Shown: positions 1 to 9,616, counted from the stretch's first letter. The stretch: DNA of 64,000 nt from Winogradskyella psychrotolerans (GCF_018860565.1 NZ_JAHKPS010000013.1:246413-310412); one strand, 5' to 3'. Program-made: numbers and translations. Notes: generated from the sequence alone by a model not told the origin.

Positions 1-160
1 AGCGCTAGATCAATCATACAATAGCAATAGATAAGAAAAAGACTGTAATAATTGAATTTAAAAAAGTGTCTTACAAATCAATTATTACACAAAGTAAAGT
101 GACTTTTTTTTAGAAAAAATTAAGCTGTTAAGAAGACTAGGTTGGCGATAGACTATTGAA

Positions 161-838
161 TTACTCAATGCGTCTCAAGCCTTCTAAATCTAAAATCATA
201 ACATGTTTTCCTGTTGTAGCAATTAAACCTTCCTTTTTAAATTGAGATAAAATTCTAATGGCAGATTCTGTAGCTGTACCAACAAGACTAGCATAATCTT
301 CCCTAGATAATATGACGCTTAAATAACCATCCTTATCCTTATCAAAAGTTTCATGCAAATAAATTAAGACATCTGCCAAGCGTTGCTTCACAGATTTTTG
401 CGCCATATCTACAATGACATTATCTGCTATTCTGAGCTCTTTTGCCATATCTTGAAGCATATCTAGAGAAAAACTGGCATTTTTAGATAAATCGTGAAGA
501 ATCTCACTTTTAGGAATAAAACAGACTTCCATCTCATTTACGGCAACAGCTGTAAGGTTAGATTTCTCATCTGACACTAAGGAACGTTGTCCAATTAAAT
601 CACCTTTAACAACCAGTTTTACAATTTGGTCTTTACCATTGGCGCTCAATTTAGACAATTTACAGACACCATCTTTAACGCAAAATATCCCATTGATACT
701 TTCCCCTTCTCTAAAAAGAACTTCTCCTTTTTGAACAAATCTAGACGTCTTACAACCAGAAATCCGAACTAAATCGTCTTTCCCTAAAGCTTTTAAGGCA
801 TTAAACTGTCTAATAATACATTGGTCACATTTGCTCAT
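161..838 (-). CDS. FNR/CRP-family transcriptional regulator
   Basis: Cytoplasmic regulator of about 225 residues with an N-terminal cyclic-nucleotide-type sensor barrel and a C-terminal winged helix. I start at the ATG at 838 because the only upstream alternative is a TTG lying inside the gene's own -7 element (TAACTTTG, 864 to 857). Counted from that ATG, Cys4 and Cys7 resemble the first two Fe-S ligands of E. coli FNR, and Cys106 sits in VCFIP where FNR has Cys122. The third N-terminal cysteine is not at the usual spacing; Cys29, Cys53 or Cys59 might replace it. The recognition helix keeps Glu and Arg but has Ile where FNR has Ser212. It is divergent from ccoI, and an FNR-like box lies between them. 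Likely an oxygen-responsive master regulator; direct oxygen sensing is inferred. Confidence 0.88.
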   Translation of the reverse strand: MSKCDQCIIRQFNALKALGKDDLVRISGCKTSRFVQKGEVLFREGESINGIFCVKDGVCKLSKLSANGKDQIVKLVVKGDLIGQRSLVSDEKSNLTAVAVNEMEVCFIPKSEILHDLSKNASFSLDMLQDMAKELRIADNVIVDMAQKSVKQRLADVLIYLHETFDKDKDGYLSVILSREDYASLVGTATESAIRILSQFKKEGLIATTGKHVMILDLEGLRRIE

Positions 839-856
839 AGGAAAAACAATTAAATT

Positions 857-864
857 CAAAGTTA
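857..864 (-). promoter_or_regulatory. -7 element of the FNR-family gene
   Basis: Minus-strand TAACTTTG matches the Bacteroidota sigma-A -7 consensus TAnnTTTG and predicts a transcript start near 851, just ahead of the ATG at 838. The FNR-like box centred at 879.5 lies only 15 to 22 bp upstream of this element, in the core promoter. That position fits negative autoregulation rather than activation. Confidence 0.6.
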
Positions 865-872
865 ATTAAAAC

Positions 873-886
873 ATGACAAATATCAT
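873..886. promoter_or_regulatory. FNR-like box in the fnr/ccoI intergenic region
   Basis: ATGACAAATATCAT is a near-perfect dyad. It is identical to the hemN box read on the minus strand. On the plus strand it ends 22 bp before GACTTTTG (909-916), a one-mismatch -7 element for ccoI, giving a centre about 42 bp from the expected transcript start (class II activator geometry). On the minus strand it overlaps the core promoter of the regulator gene. Confidence 0.75.
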
Positions 887-944
887 AGTTTAAATTCACT
901 AGATTAGTGACTTTTGTTACAGGTATAAATGAGCAAATTATAAT

Positions 945-3320
945 ATGGAAAGCAAAACTTGTTTTCACTGTGGTGATGACTGTGGTAATCATCCAATTAC
1001 ATTTCAGGACAAATCATTCTGCTGTAATGGCTGTAAAACCGTTTTCGAAATTTTTAACGAAAATGATTTAACCTGTTATTACGATTTACAAAATTCGCCT
1101 GGTGCCATTCCAAAGGAAATAGAAGGCAAATTCGATTTTTTATCCCAAGAAAACATTATTGAAAAGCTAACAGAATTTAGAGCTGATTCTGTAGAAATAG
1201 CCACGCTTTACATTCCACATATTCATTGTAGCTCTTGTATTTGGATCTTAGAAAACCTCAACAAACTCAATCCAAACATTTCAGATTCTCAAGTCAATTT
1301 TGGAAAAAAAACAGTTAGAGTCACTTATAACTCTGATGCTACGGATTTAAAATCGGTTGTTTTATTATTAAGCTCTATTGGCTATGAACCTTATATTAGT
1401 TTAGACGATTTTAATTCTGGCAAAAAACATATTAACCGAGCCTTAATCTATAAACTTGGAGTTGCTGCTTTTGGTTTTGGTAATATTATGTTTTTATCTT
1501 TTCCTGAGTATTTTGAAGTCAACGAATTTTGGTTAGAACAATACAAACCCTTCTTCCGTTGGTTAATGTTTGCGATGTCTTTACCTATTGTGTTTTATTC
1601 TGCTCAAGATTATTTTATTTCAGCATACAAAGGTTTAAAGGCTAAAATTTTAAATATTGATGTCCCAATTGCTCTAGGAGTTTCTGTACTTTTTATTAGA
1701 AGTACCATAGAAATTATGTTTGATATTGGTTCTGGCTTTTTTGATAGTTTGGCTGGTTTAATATTTTTTCTTTTGGTTGGTAAATTCTTTCAGCAAAAAA
1801 CCTATGATTTCTTATCCTTTGAGCGCGATTATAAATCGTATTTCCCTATCGCAATAACTAAGATAGACAAAGAAGGTAACGAGAATTCTATTCAGGTTTA
1901 TGATATTGAAAAAGGCGATCGTATTTTAATTCGGAATGAAGAATTAATCCCTGTGGATGGTATTTTAATTAACGGAAAAGCAAAAATAGATTACAGTTTT
2001 GTTACAGGCGAATCACAGACAGTATCAAAACAATCTGGCGATAAATTATTTGCAGGAGGTAAACAAACCAATGGAGTTATTGAAATGGAAGCTCTAAAAT
2101 CTGTTGAACAAAGTTATCTTACTCAGTTATGGAGTAATGATGTTTTTAACAAAAACAAAGAAGACGGTTTTACCAATATCACCAATACCATTAGTAAACA
2201 TTTTACAATAGCGATATTAACGGTTGCTTTTATTGCGACAACTTTTTGGCTGTTTGTAGATTCTAGTAAAGCTATGAATGTATTTACAGCGGTATTAATC
2301 ATTGCTTGTCCATGTGCCATTGCGCTTTCTGCTCCTTTTACCTTTGGAAACTTATTGAGAATCTTTGGCAAACAAAAATTTTACATAAAAAACGCTAGTG
2401 TTATTGAACAGCTAGCACAAATAAACACGGTAATTTTTGATAAAACAGGAACGATTACATCTAACAAAAACAGTAATGCAGAATACGATGGCGAATTACT
2501 TTCAGATTCAGAACATATAGTACTTAAAAATTCCTTGAGAGGCTCAAACCATCCTTTAAGCCGAACCTTATATACCATTTTAAAAGAAAACAATATCATT
2601 ACACTTGATGCTTTTGAAGAACATATTGGTAAAGGTATTGAGGCCAAACACGAATCGGTTAATATGAAAATTGGTTCTGCAAGTTTTGTTGGTAACCCTA
2701 ATGAAAGTACGGTTTTAAATACTACTGTTCATGTGAGTAGTAATAATGTCTATAAAGGCAAATTTACCTTTTACAATAGTTATCGAAAAGGGGTTTCAAA
2801 ATTATTTAATCAATTAAAGCGGCATTTTGATTTGGTTATTCTCTCAGGAGATAATGAAGGCGAACTTGAAAATTTAAAAAAGTTATTACCGGCTAAAACC
2901 AAATTAATTTTCAATCAGAAACCAGAAGATAAATTAGAGTTTATTAAATACCATCAATCAGAAGGAGCTAAAGTTTTAATGATTGGAGATGGCTTAAATG
3001 ATGCTGGTGCATTAGCACAGAGTGATGTTGGCATCGCCATATCGGAAGATGTAAACGTCTTCTCACCTGCTTGTGATGCTATTTTAGATGCTTCAAAATT
3101 TAAGCAATTATACAACTATATTTTAGCCTCTAAATCAGCTATAAAAATTATTAAATGGAGCTTTGTAGTCTCGTTTTTTTATAATATTATTGGATTATAC
3201 TTTGCTACAACCGGACAATTAGAACCCGTCGTTGCAGCAATACTAATGCCTTTAAGCTCAATCAGTATTGTTGTATTTACAACAGTTGCTACAAATCTTC
3301 TAGGAAAACGATTAGAATGA
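945..3320 (+). CDS. ccoI: Copper-transporting P1B-type ATPase for cbb3 oxidase assembly (CcoI)
   Basis: Inner-membrane Cu-exporting ATPase of 791 residues. The N-terminus is a cysteine-rich metal-binding domain (CFHC, CCNGC) followed by an HMA domain with the CSSC copper motif. Membrane helices follow, with CPC at about 455-457, the phosphorylated Asp499 in DKTGT, a NHPLSR HP motif and GDGLND at about 681. It supplies copper to the oxidase centre. It is followed after 79 bp by ccoS and the oxidase genes, which fixes the assignment to CcoI/FixI rather than a general copper-resistance pump. Transcription probably starts near 922 under the FNR-like box at 873-886. Confidence 0.93.
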   Translation: MESKTCFHCGDDCGNHPITFQDKSFCCNGCKTVFEIFNENDLTCYYDLQNSPGAIPKEIEGKFDFLSQENIIEKLTEFRADSVEIATLYIPHIHCSSCIWILENLNKLNPNISDSQVNFGKKTVRVTYNSDATDLKSVVLLLSSIGYEPYISLDDFNSGKKHINRALIYKLGVAAFGFGNIMFLSFPEYFEVNEFWLEQYKPFFRWLMFAMSLPIVFYSAQDYFISAYKGLKAKILNIDVPIALGVSVLFIRSTIEIMFDIGSGFFDSLAGLIFFLLVGKFFQQKTYDFLSFERDYKSYFPIAITKIDKEGNENSIQVYDIEKGDRILIRNEELIPVDGILINGKAKIDYSFVTGESQTVSKQSGDKLFAGGKQTNGVIEMEALKSVEQSYLTQLWSNDVFNKNKEDGFTNITNTISKHFTIAILTVAFIATTFWLFVDSSKAMNVFTAVLIIACPCAIALSAPFTFGNLLRIFGKQKFYIKNASVIEQLAQINTVIFDKTGTITSNKNSNAEYDGELLSDSEHIVLKNSLRGSNHPLSRTLYTILKENNIITLDAFEEHIGKGIEAKHESVNMKIGSASFVGNPNESTVLNTTVHVSSNNVYKGKFTFYNSYRKGVSKLFNQLKRHFDLVILSGDNEGELENLKKLLPAKTKLIFNQKPEDKLEFIKYHQSEGAKVLMIGDGLNDAGALAQSDVGIAISEDVNVFSPACDAILDASKFKQLYNYILASKSAIKIIKWSFVVSFFYNIIGLYFATTGQLEPVVAAILMPLSSISIVVFTTVATNLLGKRLE

Positions 3321-3336
3321 TTAAAAATAAGGAAAT

Positions 3337-3350
3337 ATGATAAAAATCAT
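3337..3350. promoter_or_regulatory. FNR-like box upstream of ccoS-ccoNOQP
   Basis: ATGATAAAAATCAT is a dyad lying 22 bp upstream of a perfect -7 element, TAATTTTG. The predicted transcript start is near 3386, so the box centre is at about -42. This gives the oxidase structural genes a promoter of their own, separate from ccoI. Confidence 0.78.
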
Positions 3351-3372
3351 GTTTTCAAAACTAGTTCAAACG

Positions 3373-3380
3373 TAATTTTG
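3373..3380 (+). promoter_or_regulatory. -7 element for the ccoS-ccoNOQP transcript
   Basis: TAATTTTG matches TAnnTTTG exactly. It sits 20 bp before the ccoS start codon and has the same spacing to the FNR-like box as the other four promoters of the set. Confidence 0.65.
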
Positions 3381-3399
3381 GACCATAACTTCAGTAGGT

Positions 3400-3585
3400 A
3401 TGAGTGTTATTTATATTTTATTATCAGTTAGCGTCGTTATTGGCGTGGCTTTCTTTGTCATTTTTATAATGGCAGTCAAGTCTGGGCAATATGATGATGA
3501 CTATACTCCATCTGTACGCATGCTTTTTGAAGACGAATTAATAAAAGAGCAAACCAATACATCTAAACAAACTAAAACTGACTAA
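3400..3585 (+). CDS. ccoS: cbb3 oxidase assembly protein CcoS
   Basis: Small membrane protein of 61 residues with one N-terminal transmembrane helix (about residues 3-26) and an acidic cytoplasmic tail rich in Asp and Glu. CcoS homologues are needed for heme and copper insertion into CcoN. The identification rests on size, the helix followed by an acidic stretch, and its position between ccoI and the oxidase genes, which is the usual order in this group. It is the first gene after the FNR-like promoter and ends 11 bp before ccoNO. Confidence 0.85.
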   Translation: MSVIYILLSVSVVIGVAFFVIFIMAVKSGQYDDDYTPSVRMLFEDELIKEQTNTSKQTKTD

Positions 3586-3596
3586 TTATATTAAAT

Positions 3597-5795
3597 ATGG
3601 AAATGCAACAATTCTATTACGATAATAAAATCGTTAAAAAATTCCTTTATGCTACCATTCTATGGGGAGTTGTTGGAATGCTTGTAGGGCTCATTTTGGC
3701 CTTTATGTTTTTATTCCCTAACATGACCGATGGTATCTCTTGGTTGAGTTTTGGTCGATTAAGACCATTACACACCAACGCGGTCATCTTTGCCTTTGTT
3801 GGTAATGCTATTTTTGCTGGTGTATATTACTCTACCCAGCGTCTATTGAAGGCAAGAATGTTTAGTGACTTTTTAAGTAACTTAAATTTCTGGGGATGGC
3901 AACTTATTATCGTCGCAGCTGCTATAACATTGCCTTTAGGTTATTCTACATCTAAAGAATATGCAGAGCTAGAATGGCCTATAGATATTGCTATTGCCTT
4001 AATTTGGGTTGCATTTGGTATTAACCTTATTGGTACCATGATAAAACGTCGTCAACGTCACTTATATGTTGCTCTATGGTTTTACTTAGCAACGTTTGTA
4101 ACGGTTGCGGTACTTCACATATTTAATAGTTTAGCACTTCCTGTAAGCTTTACTGGTATGAAGAGTTATTCTGTTTATGCAGGTGTTCAAGATGCCTTAG
4201 TACAATGGTGGTATGGTCATAATGCTGTTGCATTTTTCTTAACCACACCTTTCTTAGGTTTAATGTATTATTTTGTACCTAAAGCAGCTAACAGACCTGT
4301 TTACTCTTATAGATTATCTATAGTTCACTTTTGGTCGTTAATCTTTATCTATATTTGGGCAGGACCACACCACTTATTATATACTGCTCTACCAGAATGG
4401 GCACAACACTTAGGTGTTGCATTCTCAATTATGTTATTAATGCCATCTTGGGGTGGTATGATTAACGGACTATTAACCTTGCGTGGTGCGTGGGACAAAG
4501 TACGTACAGATCCCGTTTTAAAATTTATGGTAGTGGCTATTACCGGTTATGGTATGGCAACATTTGAAGGTCCAATGCTTTCGCTTAAAAATGTAAATGC
4601 TATTGCGCACTTTACCGATTGGATTATTGCTCACGTTCACGTTGGAGCATTAGCTTGGAATGGTTTCTTAGCCTTTGGTATGATTTATTGGTTAATCCCA
4701 AGATTATTTAAAACCAAATTATACTCTATTGGTTTAGCCAATATGCATTTCTGGATAGGTACTTTAGGTATCATGCTATATGCATTACCACTTTATGTAG
4801 CAGGTTTTGCACAAGCAAGTATGTGGAAACAATTTAATCCAGATGGCACATTAGTTTATGGTAACTTTTTAGAAACTGTAACTGAAATTATGCCAATGTA
4901 TTGGATGCGTGCCATTGGTGGTACACTTTATATTACGGGTATGCTAATTTTAGTATATAATGTTATAAGAACTGTTGCTAAATCTGATCATAAAGTAACT
5001 GATGAATTAGCTGAAGCACCTGCATTAAAACGTGTATCTAAAGGTCGTGTTGCAGGAGAAGGATGGCACACTTGGTTAGAGCGTAAGCCTGTACTATTAA
5101 CTATATATGCTACCATAGCTATTTTAATTGGTGGTATTGTCCAAATTGTACCAACTATTGTTGTAAAATCAAATATTCCAACAATTAGCACGGTTAAACC
5201 ATATACTCCTTTAGAACTTGAAGGTAGAGATCTTTATATTAGAGAAGGTTGCGTGGGCTGTCACTCACAAATGATACGTCCTTTTAGATCTGAAGTAGAG
5301 CGTTATGGTGAATACTCTAAAGCAGGTGAATTTGTTTACGATCATCCATTCCTTTGGGGAAGTAAACGTACAGGGCCAGATTTACATCGTATTGGAGGCA
5401 AGTACTCAGACAACTGGCACTTTAACCATATGTACGATCCACAGAGTACATCTTCAGGCTCTATTATGCCAGCTTACCAATGGTTAATTAGAAATGAACT
5501 AGACAAGTCTAGCACTGAAATGAAAATGGAAACAATGGTTTCATTAGGTGTACCATATACTGAAGAAGATATTGCAAACGCACAAATAGATATGCTAGAG
5601 CAAGGTATTCAAATTGAAAAAAACCTATACAATGATCCAGATTTTGTAGCCTCTTATGAAGCTGATAAAGCTGCTTCAGGTGATGAATTCGTAGAAATGC
5701 GAAATAGAGAAATCGTGGCTTTAATTGCTTATTTACAGCGATTAGGAACCGATATTAAAGTAAAAGATATTTTAGACGAAACCGCTCAAAACTAA
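3597..5795 (+). CDS. ccoNO: Fused cbb3 oxidase subunits I and II (CcoN-CcoO)
   Basis: Catalytic core of the high-affinity cbb3 oxidase in a single 732-residue chain. The N-terminal CcoN part (about 1-480) has many membrane helices and the expected heme and copper ligands: His in RPLHTN (low-spin heme), the YGHNAVAF helix, GPHHLLY (CuB pair) and the HVHVG pair late in the domain. A loop and a further helix (about 495-520) lead into CcoO, which carries one c-heme motif, CVGCH, at about residue 552. Fusion of CcoN and CcoO is usual in Bacteroidota, so it is not a sequencing artefact. It is followed by ccoQ after 6 bp. Confidence 0.95.
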   Translation: MEMQQFYYDNKIVKKFLYATILWGVVGMLVGLILAFMFLFPNMTDGISWLSFGRLRPLHTNAVIFAFVGNAIFAGVYYSTQRLLKARMFSDFLSNLNFWGWQLIIVAAAITLPLGYSTSKEYAELEWPIDIAIALIWVAFGINLIGTMIKRRQRHLYVALWFYLATFVTVAVLHIFNSLALPVSFTGMKSYSVYAGVQDALVQWWYGHNAVAFFLTTPFLGLMYYFVPKAANRPVYSYRLSIVHFWSLIFIYIWAGPHHLLYTALPEWAQHLGVAFSIMLLMPSWGGMINGLLTLRGAWDKVRTDPVLKFMVVAITGYGMATFEGPMLSLKNVNAIAHFTDWIIAHVHVGALAWNGFLAFGMIYWLIPRLFKTKLYSIGLANMHFWIGTLGIMLYALPLYVAGFAQASMWKQFNPDGTLVYGNFLETVTEIMPMYWMRAIGGTLYITGMLILVYNVIRTVAKSDHKVTDELAEAPALKRVSKGRVAGEGWHTWLERKPVLLTIYATIAILIGGIVQIVPTIVVKSNIPTISTVKPYTPLELEGRDLYIREGCVGCHSQMIRPFRSEVERYGEYSKAGEFVYDHPFLWGSKRTGPDLHRIGGKYSDNWHFNHMYDPQSTSSGSIMPAYQWLIRNELDKSSTEMKMETMVSLGVPYTEEDIANAQIDMLEQGIQIEKNLYNDPDFVASYEADKAASGDEFVEMRNREIVALIAYLQRLGTDIKVKDILDETAQN

Positions 5796-5801
5796 CTCAT
5801 T

Positions 5802-5987
5802 ATGTTCAAATTTGTAAAAGGCCATTTGGAAAGTATCATAGGTATAGAAATATACCCTATGATATCCCTTCTTATTTTCTTTATCTTCTTTGTTGTATTA
5901 TTCTACTGGGTAATCACAGCTAAGAAAGATTATATAACCACTGTTAGTAATATACCATTAGACAACCAAAACGATACCGAAATATGA
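5802..5987 (+). CDS. ccoQ: cbb3 oxidase subunit IV (CcoQ)
   Basis: A 61-residue protein with one membrane helix (about residues 17-39, containing a phenylalanine-rich stretch) and a short polar tail. Its size and position between ccoNO and ccoP support CcoQ, which stabilises the oxidase complex. Its stop codon overlaps the ccoP start by 4 bp (ATGA), so the two are probably translationally coupled. Confidence 0.82.
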   Translation: MFKFVKGHLESIIGIEIYPMISLLIFFIFFVVLFYWVITAKKDYITTVSNIPLDNQNDTEI

Positions 5988-6874
5988 GACATTTAATCCC
6001 ATCATACGTAAGAGTACCTGTAGTGTTTTTTGCCATTGCCGGACTCATAGAATACTTTATAGATTCAGGAGATCAGCCTGCCTTTATGGAGCAGCCTATT
6101 ATCTTACTCTTTTTACTATTAGTATTATTAGTACTTATTGCTATTGAAGGTATTGTAAATTCATTAGATAATATTCTCTATCAAAGTTTAGATGAAGAAG
6201 GTAAAAAACGTTATTTAGCTTCTCAAACTAAAACACCTCAGTTTACAAAAGTTAAAGCACTTTACTCAAAATTAGTAGGAAAGCATAAACCTATTGAAGA
6301 AGAAGGCGAAATTATTCTAGATCATAATTACGACGGCATTAGAGAATTAGATAATAATTTACCGCCATGGTGGATATATTCTTTCTACATCTCAATAATT
6401 TTCGCCGTAGTTTATATGGTACGTTATCATGTTTTGGATGCAGACAATCAATTTGTAGAATATGAAATTGAATATGCAGAGGCTAACAAAGCAATTGAAG
6501 AATACAAGAAAACAGCAAAAGGTTTAGTTGACTTTAATACTGTGGAACTATTGACTGAAACAGCAGATTTGAACGCTGGTAAAAAGATTTTTGAAACCAA
6601 CTGTGTTGCTTGTCACATGGCAGATGGTGGTGGTGGAATTGGACCAAACCTTACCGATGACCATTGGATTTTAGGTGGAGGTATCAAAAATGTTTTTAAA
6701 ACGGTTTCTGAAGGTGGACGATCAGGAAAAGGTATGATTGCATGGAAACAAAGTTTAAAGCCTCTAGAAATGGCTCAGGTAGCCAGTTATGTTTTACAGT
6801 TTCAAGGCACTACTCCTGCTAATCCTAAAGAAGCAGAAGGTGATATTTGGGTAGATGATGACTCTAAAGAATAA
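5984..6874 (+). CDS. ccoP: cbb3 oxidase subunit III (CcoP), single-heme form
   Basis: Membrane-anchored cytochrome c of 296 residues. There are two N-terminal helices (about 8-24 and 38-60), a charged linker, a third helix following PPWW (about 128-148), and a periplasmic cytochrome c domain with one heme motif, CVACH, at residue 207. Proteobacterial CcoP of similar length has two CxxCH motifs. Here the first heme domain is missing and an extra membrane hairpin is present instead. It passes electrons to the CcoO part of the complex. Last structural gene before ccoG. Confidence 0.93.
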   Translation: MRHLIPSYVRVPVVFFAIAGLIEYFIDSGDQPAFMEQPIILLFLLLVLLVLIAIEGIVNSLDNILYQSLDEEGKKRYLASQTKTPQFTKVKALYSKLVGKHKPIEEEGEIILDHNYDGIRELDNNLPPWWIYSFYISIIFAVVYMVRYHVLDADNQFVEYEIEYAEANKAIEEYKKTAKGLVDFNTVELLTETADLNAGKKIFETNCVACHMADGGGGIGPNLTDDHWILGGGIKNVFKTVSEGGRSGKGMIAWKQSLKPLEMAQVASYVLQFQGTTPANPKEAEGDIWVDDDSKE

Positions 6875-6928
6875 TAAAGAAACAATATAATAAGATTTGT
6901 TTCTAATAAATATTTAAGTTGAAAAACA

Positions 6929-8353
6929 ATGGAAACGCCAGAAAATGAAGTTTTTAGAGATTCAATTGGAACAATTGATGAAGAAGGTAAACGTAAATGG
7001 GTCTTCCCTAAAAAACCCTCTGGACCATTATATGAAAAGCGTAAATTAGTAAGCTATTTTTTATTAGCATTTTTACTGGCAGCTCCGTTCATAAAAATTA
7101 ATGGTAATCAGTTTCTATTATTTAACATATTAGAAAGGCGCTTTAATATTTTTGGATTTCCATTTTGGCCTCAAGATTTTTACCTCTTTGTGGTATCCAT
7201 GCTAATAGGTGTTGTTTTTATTACACTATTTACCGTAGGCTTTGGTCGTGTGTTTTGTGGTTGGATTTGTCCACAAACCATCTTTTTAGAAATGGTTTTT
7301 AGACGTATTGAATATTGGATCGATGGTGATCGTAACAAACAAATGCGTTTGGATCGTCAGAAATGGGATGCTGAAAAAATCAAAAAACGCCTATTAAAAT
7401 GGTTTATCTTTTTAGTTATATCATTTTTAATTGCAAATGTTTTCTTAGCCTATTTAATAGGTGGAGATAAACTTATAAAATACATAACCGAAGGCCCTTT
7501 TGAACATACAGGTACACTTATCCCCCTTCTAATATTTACAGCTGTATTCTATTTTGTATTTGCCTGGTTTAGAGAACAAGTGTGTATCATTGCATGTCCT
7601 TATGGTCGCCTGCAAGGTGTACTTTTAGATAATAAATCTATCGTTGTTGCATACGATTACAAACGTGGCGAAGCTGAAAATGGTAGAAAGAAATTCAGAA
7701 AAAACGAAGACAGAGAAGCTCTAGGTCATGGAGATTGTATTGATTGTTCTCAATGTGTTAACGTTTGTCCAACAGGAATAGACATTAGAAACGGTACGCA
7801 ATTAGAATGTGTTAACTGTACTGCATGTATAGATGAATGTGATCATATCATGGAAAGTATTAACCTGCCAAAAGGATTGATACGTTTTGCTAGTGAAGAT
7901 AATATTGAGAAAAAAGAGCCTTTTAAACTCACGGCTCGAATGAAAGGTTACATAGCTGTACTTACCATTTTAATTGGCATATTAGCAGGTATGTTACTTT
8001 TACGTAGTGATGTTGAAGCTAGAATATTACGATTACCAGGACAATTATATGAGCACAAGGATAACGATATTATAAGCAACGTTTATACCTTTAAACTGGT
8101 AAATAAAACCTCTAGAGAAATAGATGATATAACCTTTAAACTAAGAGGTTGGGACGGAGATATACACATTGTTTCTACTTCTGAGACCTTTGTTGTAGAG
8201 CCACAAGGCATAGCCGAAGGCACATTGTTTATAGAACTTAAACAAAGTGATTTATCAGGGGATAAAAATGACGTTATGATAGATCTCTATAGTAAAGATG
8301 AACTCATTGAAACCACCTCTGTAACCTTCTTAGGTCCTAGAAGTTTTAATTAG
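6929..8353 (+). CDS. ccoG: cbb3 oxidase accessory ferredoxin-type protein CcoG
   Basis: Membrane iron-sulfur protein of 474 residues. It has several transmembrane helices, CGWICPQ and CIIACPYG motifs, and a ferredoxin domain with two 4Fe-4S clusters (CIDCSQCVNVCP and CVNCTACIDEC). A C-terminal immunoglobulin-like periplasmic domain follows one more helix. CcoG is reported to reduce copper(II) during cbb3 assembly. It lies 54 bp after ccoP and is followed by ccoH. Confidence 0.93.
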   Translation: METPENEVFRDSIGTIDEEGKRKWVFPKKPSGPLYEKRKLVSYFLLAFLLAAPFIKINGNQFLLFNILERRFNIFGFPFWPQDFYLFVVSMLIGVVFITLFTVGFGRVFCGWICPQTIFLEMVFRRIEYWIDGDRNKQMRLDRQKWDAEKIKKRLLKWFIFLVISFLIANVFLAYLIGGDKLIKYITEGPFEHTGTLIPLLIFTAVFYFVFAWFREQVCIIACPYGRLQGVLLDNKSIVVAYDYKRGEAENGRKKFRKNEDREALGHGDCIDCSQCVNVCPTGIDIRNGTQLECVNCTACIDECDHIMESINLPKGLIRFASEDNIEKKEPFKLTARMKGYIAVLTILIGILAGMLLLRSDVEARILRLPGQLYEHKDNDIISNVYTFKLVNKTSREIDDITFKLRGWDGDIHIVSTSETFVVEPQGIAEGTLFIELKQSDLSGDKNDVMIDLYSKDELIETTSVTFLGPRSFN

Positions 8354-8413
8354 TGATCATTACAAATTAATGTTGACCTAAGTTTAATTCAGGGTGACAA
8401 AATAAATATAATT

Positions 8414-8860
8414 ATGAAAATAAATTGGGGAACAGGAATCGTTATTGCATTTGTATGTTTTATTTCGTTTATCATGTACTTTGTCATAAGCATGAGTACA
8501 GATAAAAAGTATGACCACGATTTAGTAATTGAAGATTATTACGGACAAGAGCTGCAATTTCAAGCTGATTTAGATCACGAAGAAAATGCAAAAAATCTTA
8601 AAACCAATGTGTCTTGGAAAAAAACTAATGAAGGCATTGTTATTTCATTTCCAGAAGATTTAGATATTCAAAAGATTGAAGGTAAAGTGTTCCTATATAG
8701 ACCATCTAACAAGCAATTAGATTTTGAAACACCGATTTCACTGTCTAACCACAATTTGCTCATACCTGACAAACGCTTGTTGGATGGTCGTTGGAACATT
8801 AAAGTAGATTGGAAATATAACACAAATTCTTATCTCTTTAAAAAAGAAATCACCTATTAA
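8414..8860 (+). CDS. ccoH: FixH/CcoH-family assembly protein
   Basis: A 148-residue protein with one N-terminal membrane helix (about 7-27) and a periplasmic beta-rich domain. FixH-family proteins bind the cbb3 oxidase during assembly. The call comes from the single anchor, the size and the position directly after ccoG. The next gene's ATG follows this stop codon with no gap. Confidence 0.85.
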   Translation: MKINWGTGIVIAFVCFISFIMYFVISMSTDKKYDHDLVIEDYYGQELQFQADLDHEENAKNLKTNVSWKKTNEGIVISFPEDLDIQKIEGKVFLYRPSNKQLDFETPISLSNHNLLIPDKRLLDGRWNIKVDWKYNTNSYLFKKEITY

Positions 8861-9562
8861 ATGTTAGCATCTGCATTCATATTAGGGTTATTAGGTAGCC
8901 TACACTGCGTTGGTATGTGTGGTCCTATTGCCTTTATGTTGCCTGTAGATAGATCTAACTCCTTTAAAAAAGTAAGCCAAATTAGTATATACCACTTTGG
9001 TAGACTACTAGCTTACAGTATTATAGGCTTGGTTTTTGGACTCGTTGGAAAAAGTTTTTCACTTTTTGGAATACAACAGCAACTTTCTATTGTTATTGGA
9101 ATTTTAATGATAGTTATAGTCCTCTTACCTCAAAACATAATAGGGAAGTATAACCTCACAAAACCGTTATACAAAGGTATTTCTAAAGTTAAATCCTCTT
9201 TAGGAAAAGCTTTAAAAAAGAAAACAGCAGATACGTTTTTAACTATTGGTTTTCTCAATGGCTTTTTGCCTTGTGGCTTAGTCTACATGGCTGTCTTTGG
9301 ATCTATAGCCACTGGCAGTTTGTTAGAAGGTAGTATTTATATGGTTTTATTCGGACTCGGAACCATTCCTTTAATGACAACAGCCATTTATTTAGGTAAA
9401 TTTTTAAATAGTACTATAAAACAACGTATTCAAAAAGCAATTCCTGTTTTTGTTGTAGTTATTGGATTATTATTTATTCTGCGTGGTTTAGGCTTAGGTA
9501 TTCCTTACCTCTCGCCTGCTCCAGTAATAGAGATGGCTTCAAGTGCTATTGAATGCCATTAA
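8861..9562 (+). CDS. TauE/SafE (UreH-like) membrane protein of the cbb3 cluster
   Basis: A 233-residue protein with about six transmembrane helices in two related halves: the first begins with a Cys-Val-Gly-Met-Cys-Gly-Pro motif and the second with a Leu-Pro-Cys-Gly motif. This is the UreH-like branch of the TauE/SafE superfamily, commonly found at the end of cbb3 gene clusters in Bacteroidota. The conserved cysteines at the start of each half suggest copper or thiol handling during oxidase maturation, but that is inference from position. It begins immediately after the ccoH stop codon. Confidence 0.8.
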   Translation: MLASAFILGLLGSLHCVGMCGPIAFMLPVDRSNSFKKVSQISIYHFGRLLAYSIIGLVFGLVGKSFSLFGIQQQLSIVIGILMIVIVLLPQNIIGKYNLTKPLYKGISKVKSSLGKALKKKTADTFLTIGFLNGFLPCGLVYMAVFGSIATGSLLEGSIYMVLFGLGTIPLMTTAIYLGKFLNSTIKQRIQKAIPVFVVVIGLLFILRGLGLGIPYLSPAPVIEMASSAIECH

Positions 9563-9574
9563 ACATATTTTAAT

Positions 9575-9592
9575 TAAGACAAAACTATCTTA
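9575..9592. promoter_or_regulatory. Candidate Rrf2/NsrR-like operator at rrf2
   Basis: TAAGACA-AAAC-TATCTTA is an 18-bp dyad with 7-bp arms. It is shared with sites ahead of ric (10091-10108) and nirK (18428-18445). It lies 16 bp upstream of the -7 element TATCTTTG (9609-9616), over the expected -33 region. Repressor binding here would block polymerase, which fits autoregulation by the adjacent Rrf2 protein. Confidence 0.65.
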
Positions 9593-9608
9593 TTTAAAAT
9601 ATATAACT

Positions 9609-9616
9609 TATCTTTG
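9609..9616 (+). promoter_or_regulatory. -7 element of the rrf2 gene
   Basis: TATCTTTG matches TAnnTTTG. The predicted transcript start is near 9622, 15 bp before the ATG at 9637. The element sits inside a TATAAC...GTTATA inverted repeat (9602-9621). Confidence 0.55.

Noticed and set aside
839..859. Longer FNR-family protein starting at an in-frame TTG at 859
   Set aside because: That codon lies inside the gene's own -7 element (TAACTTTG), so it would not be transcribed; the ATG at 838 fits.
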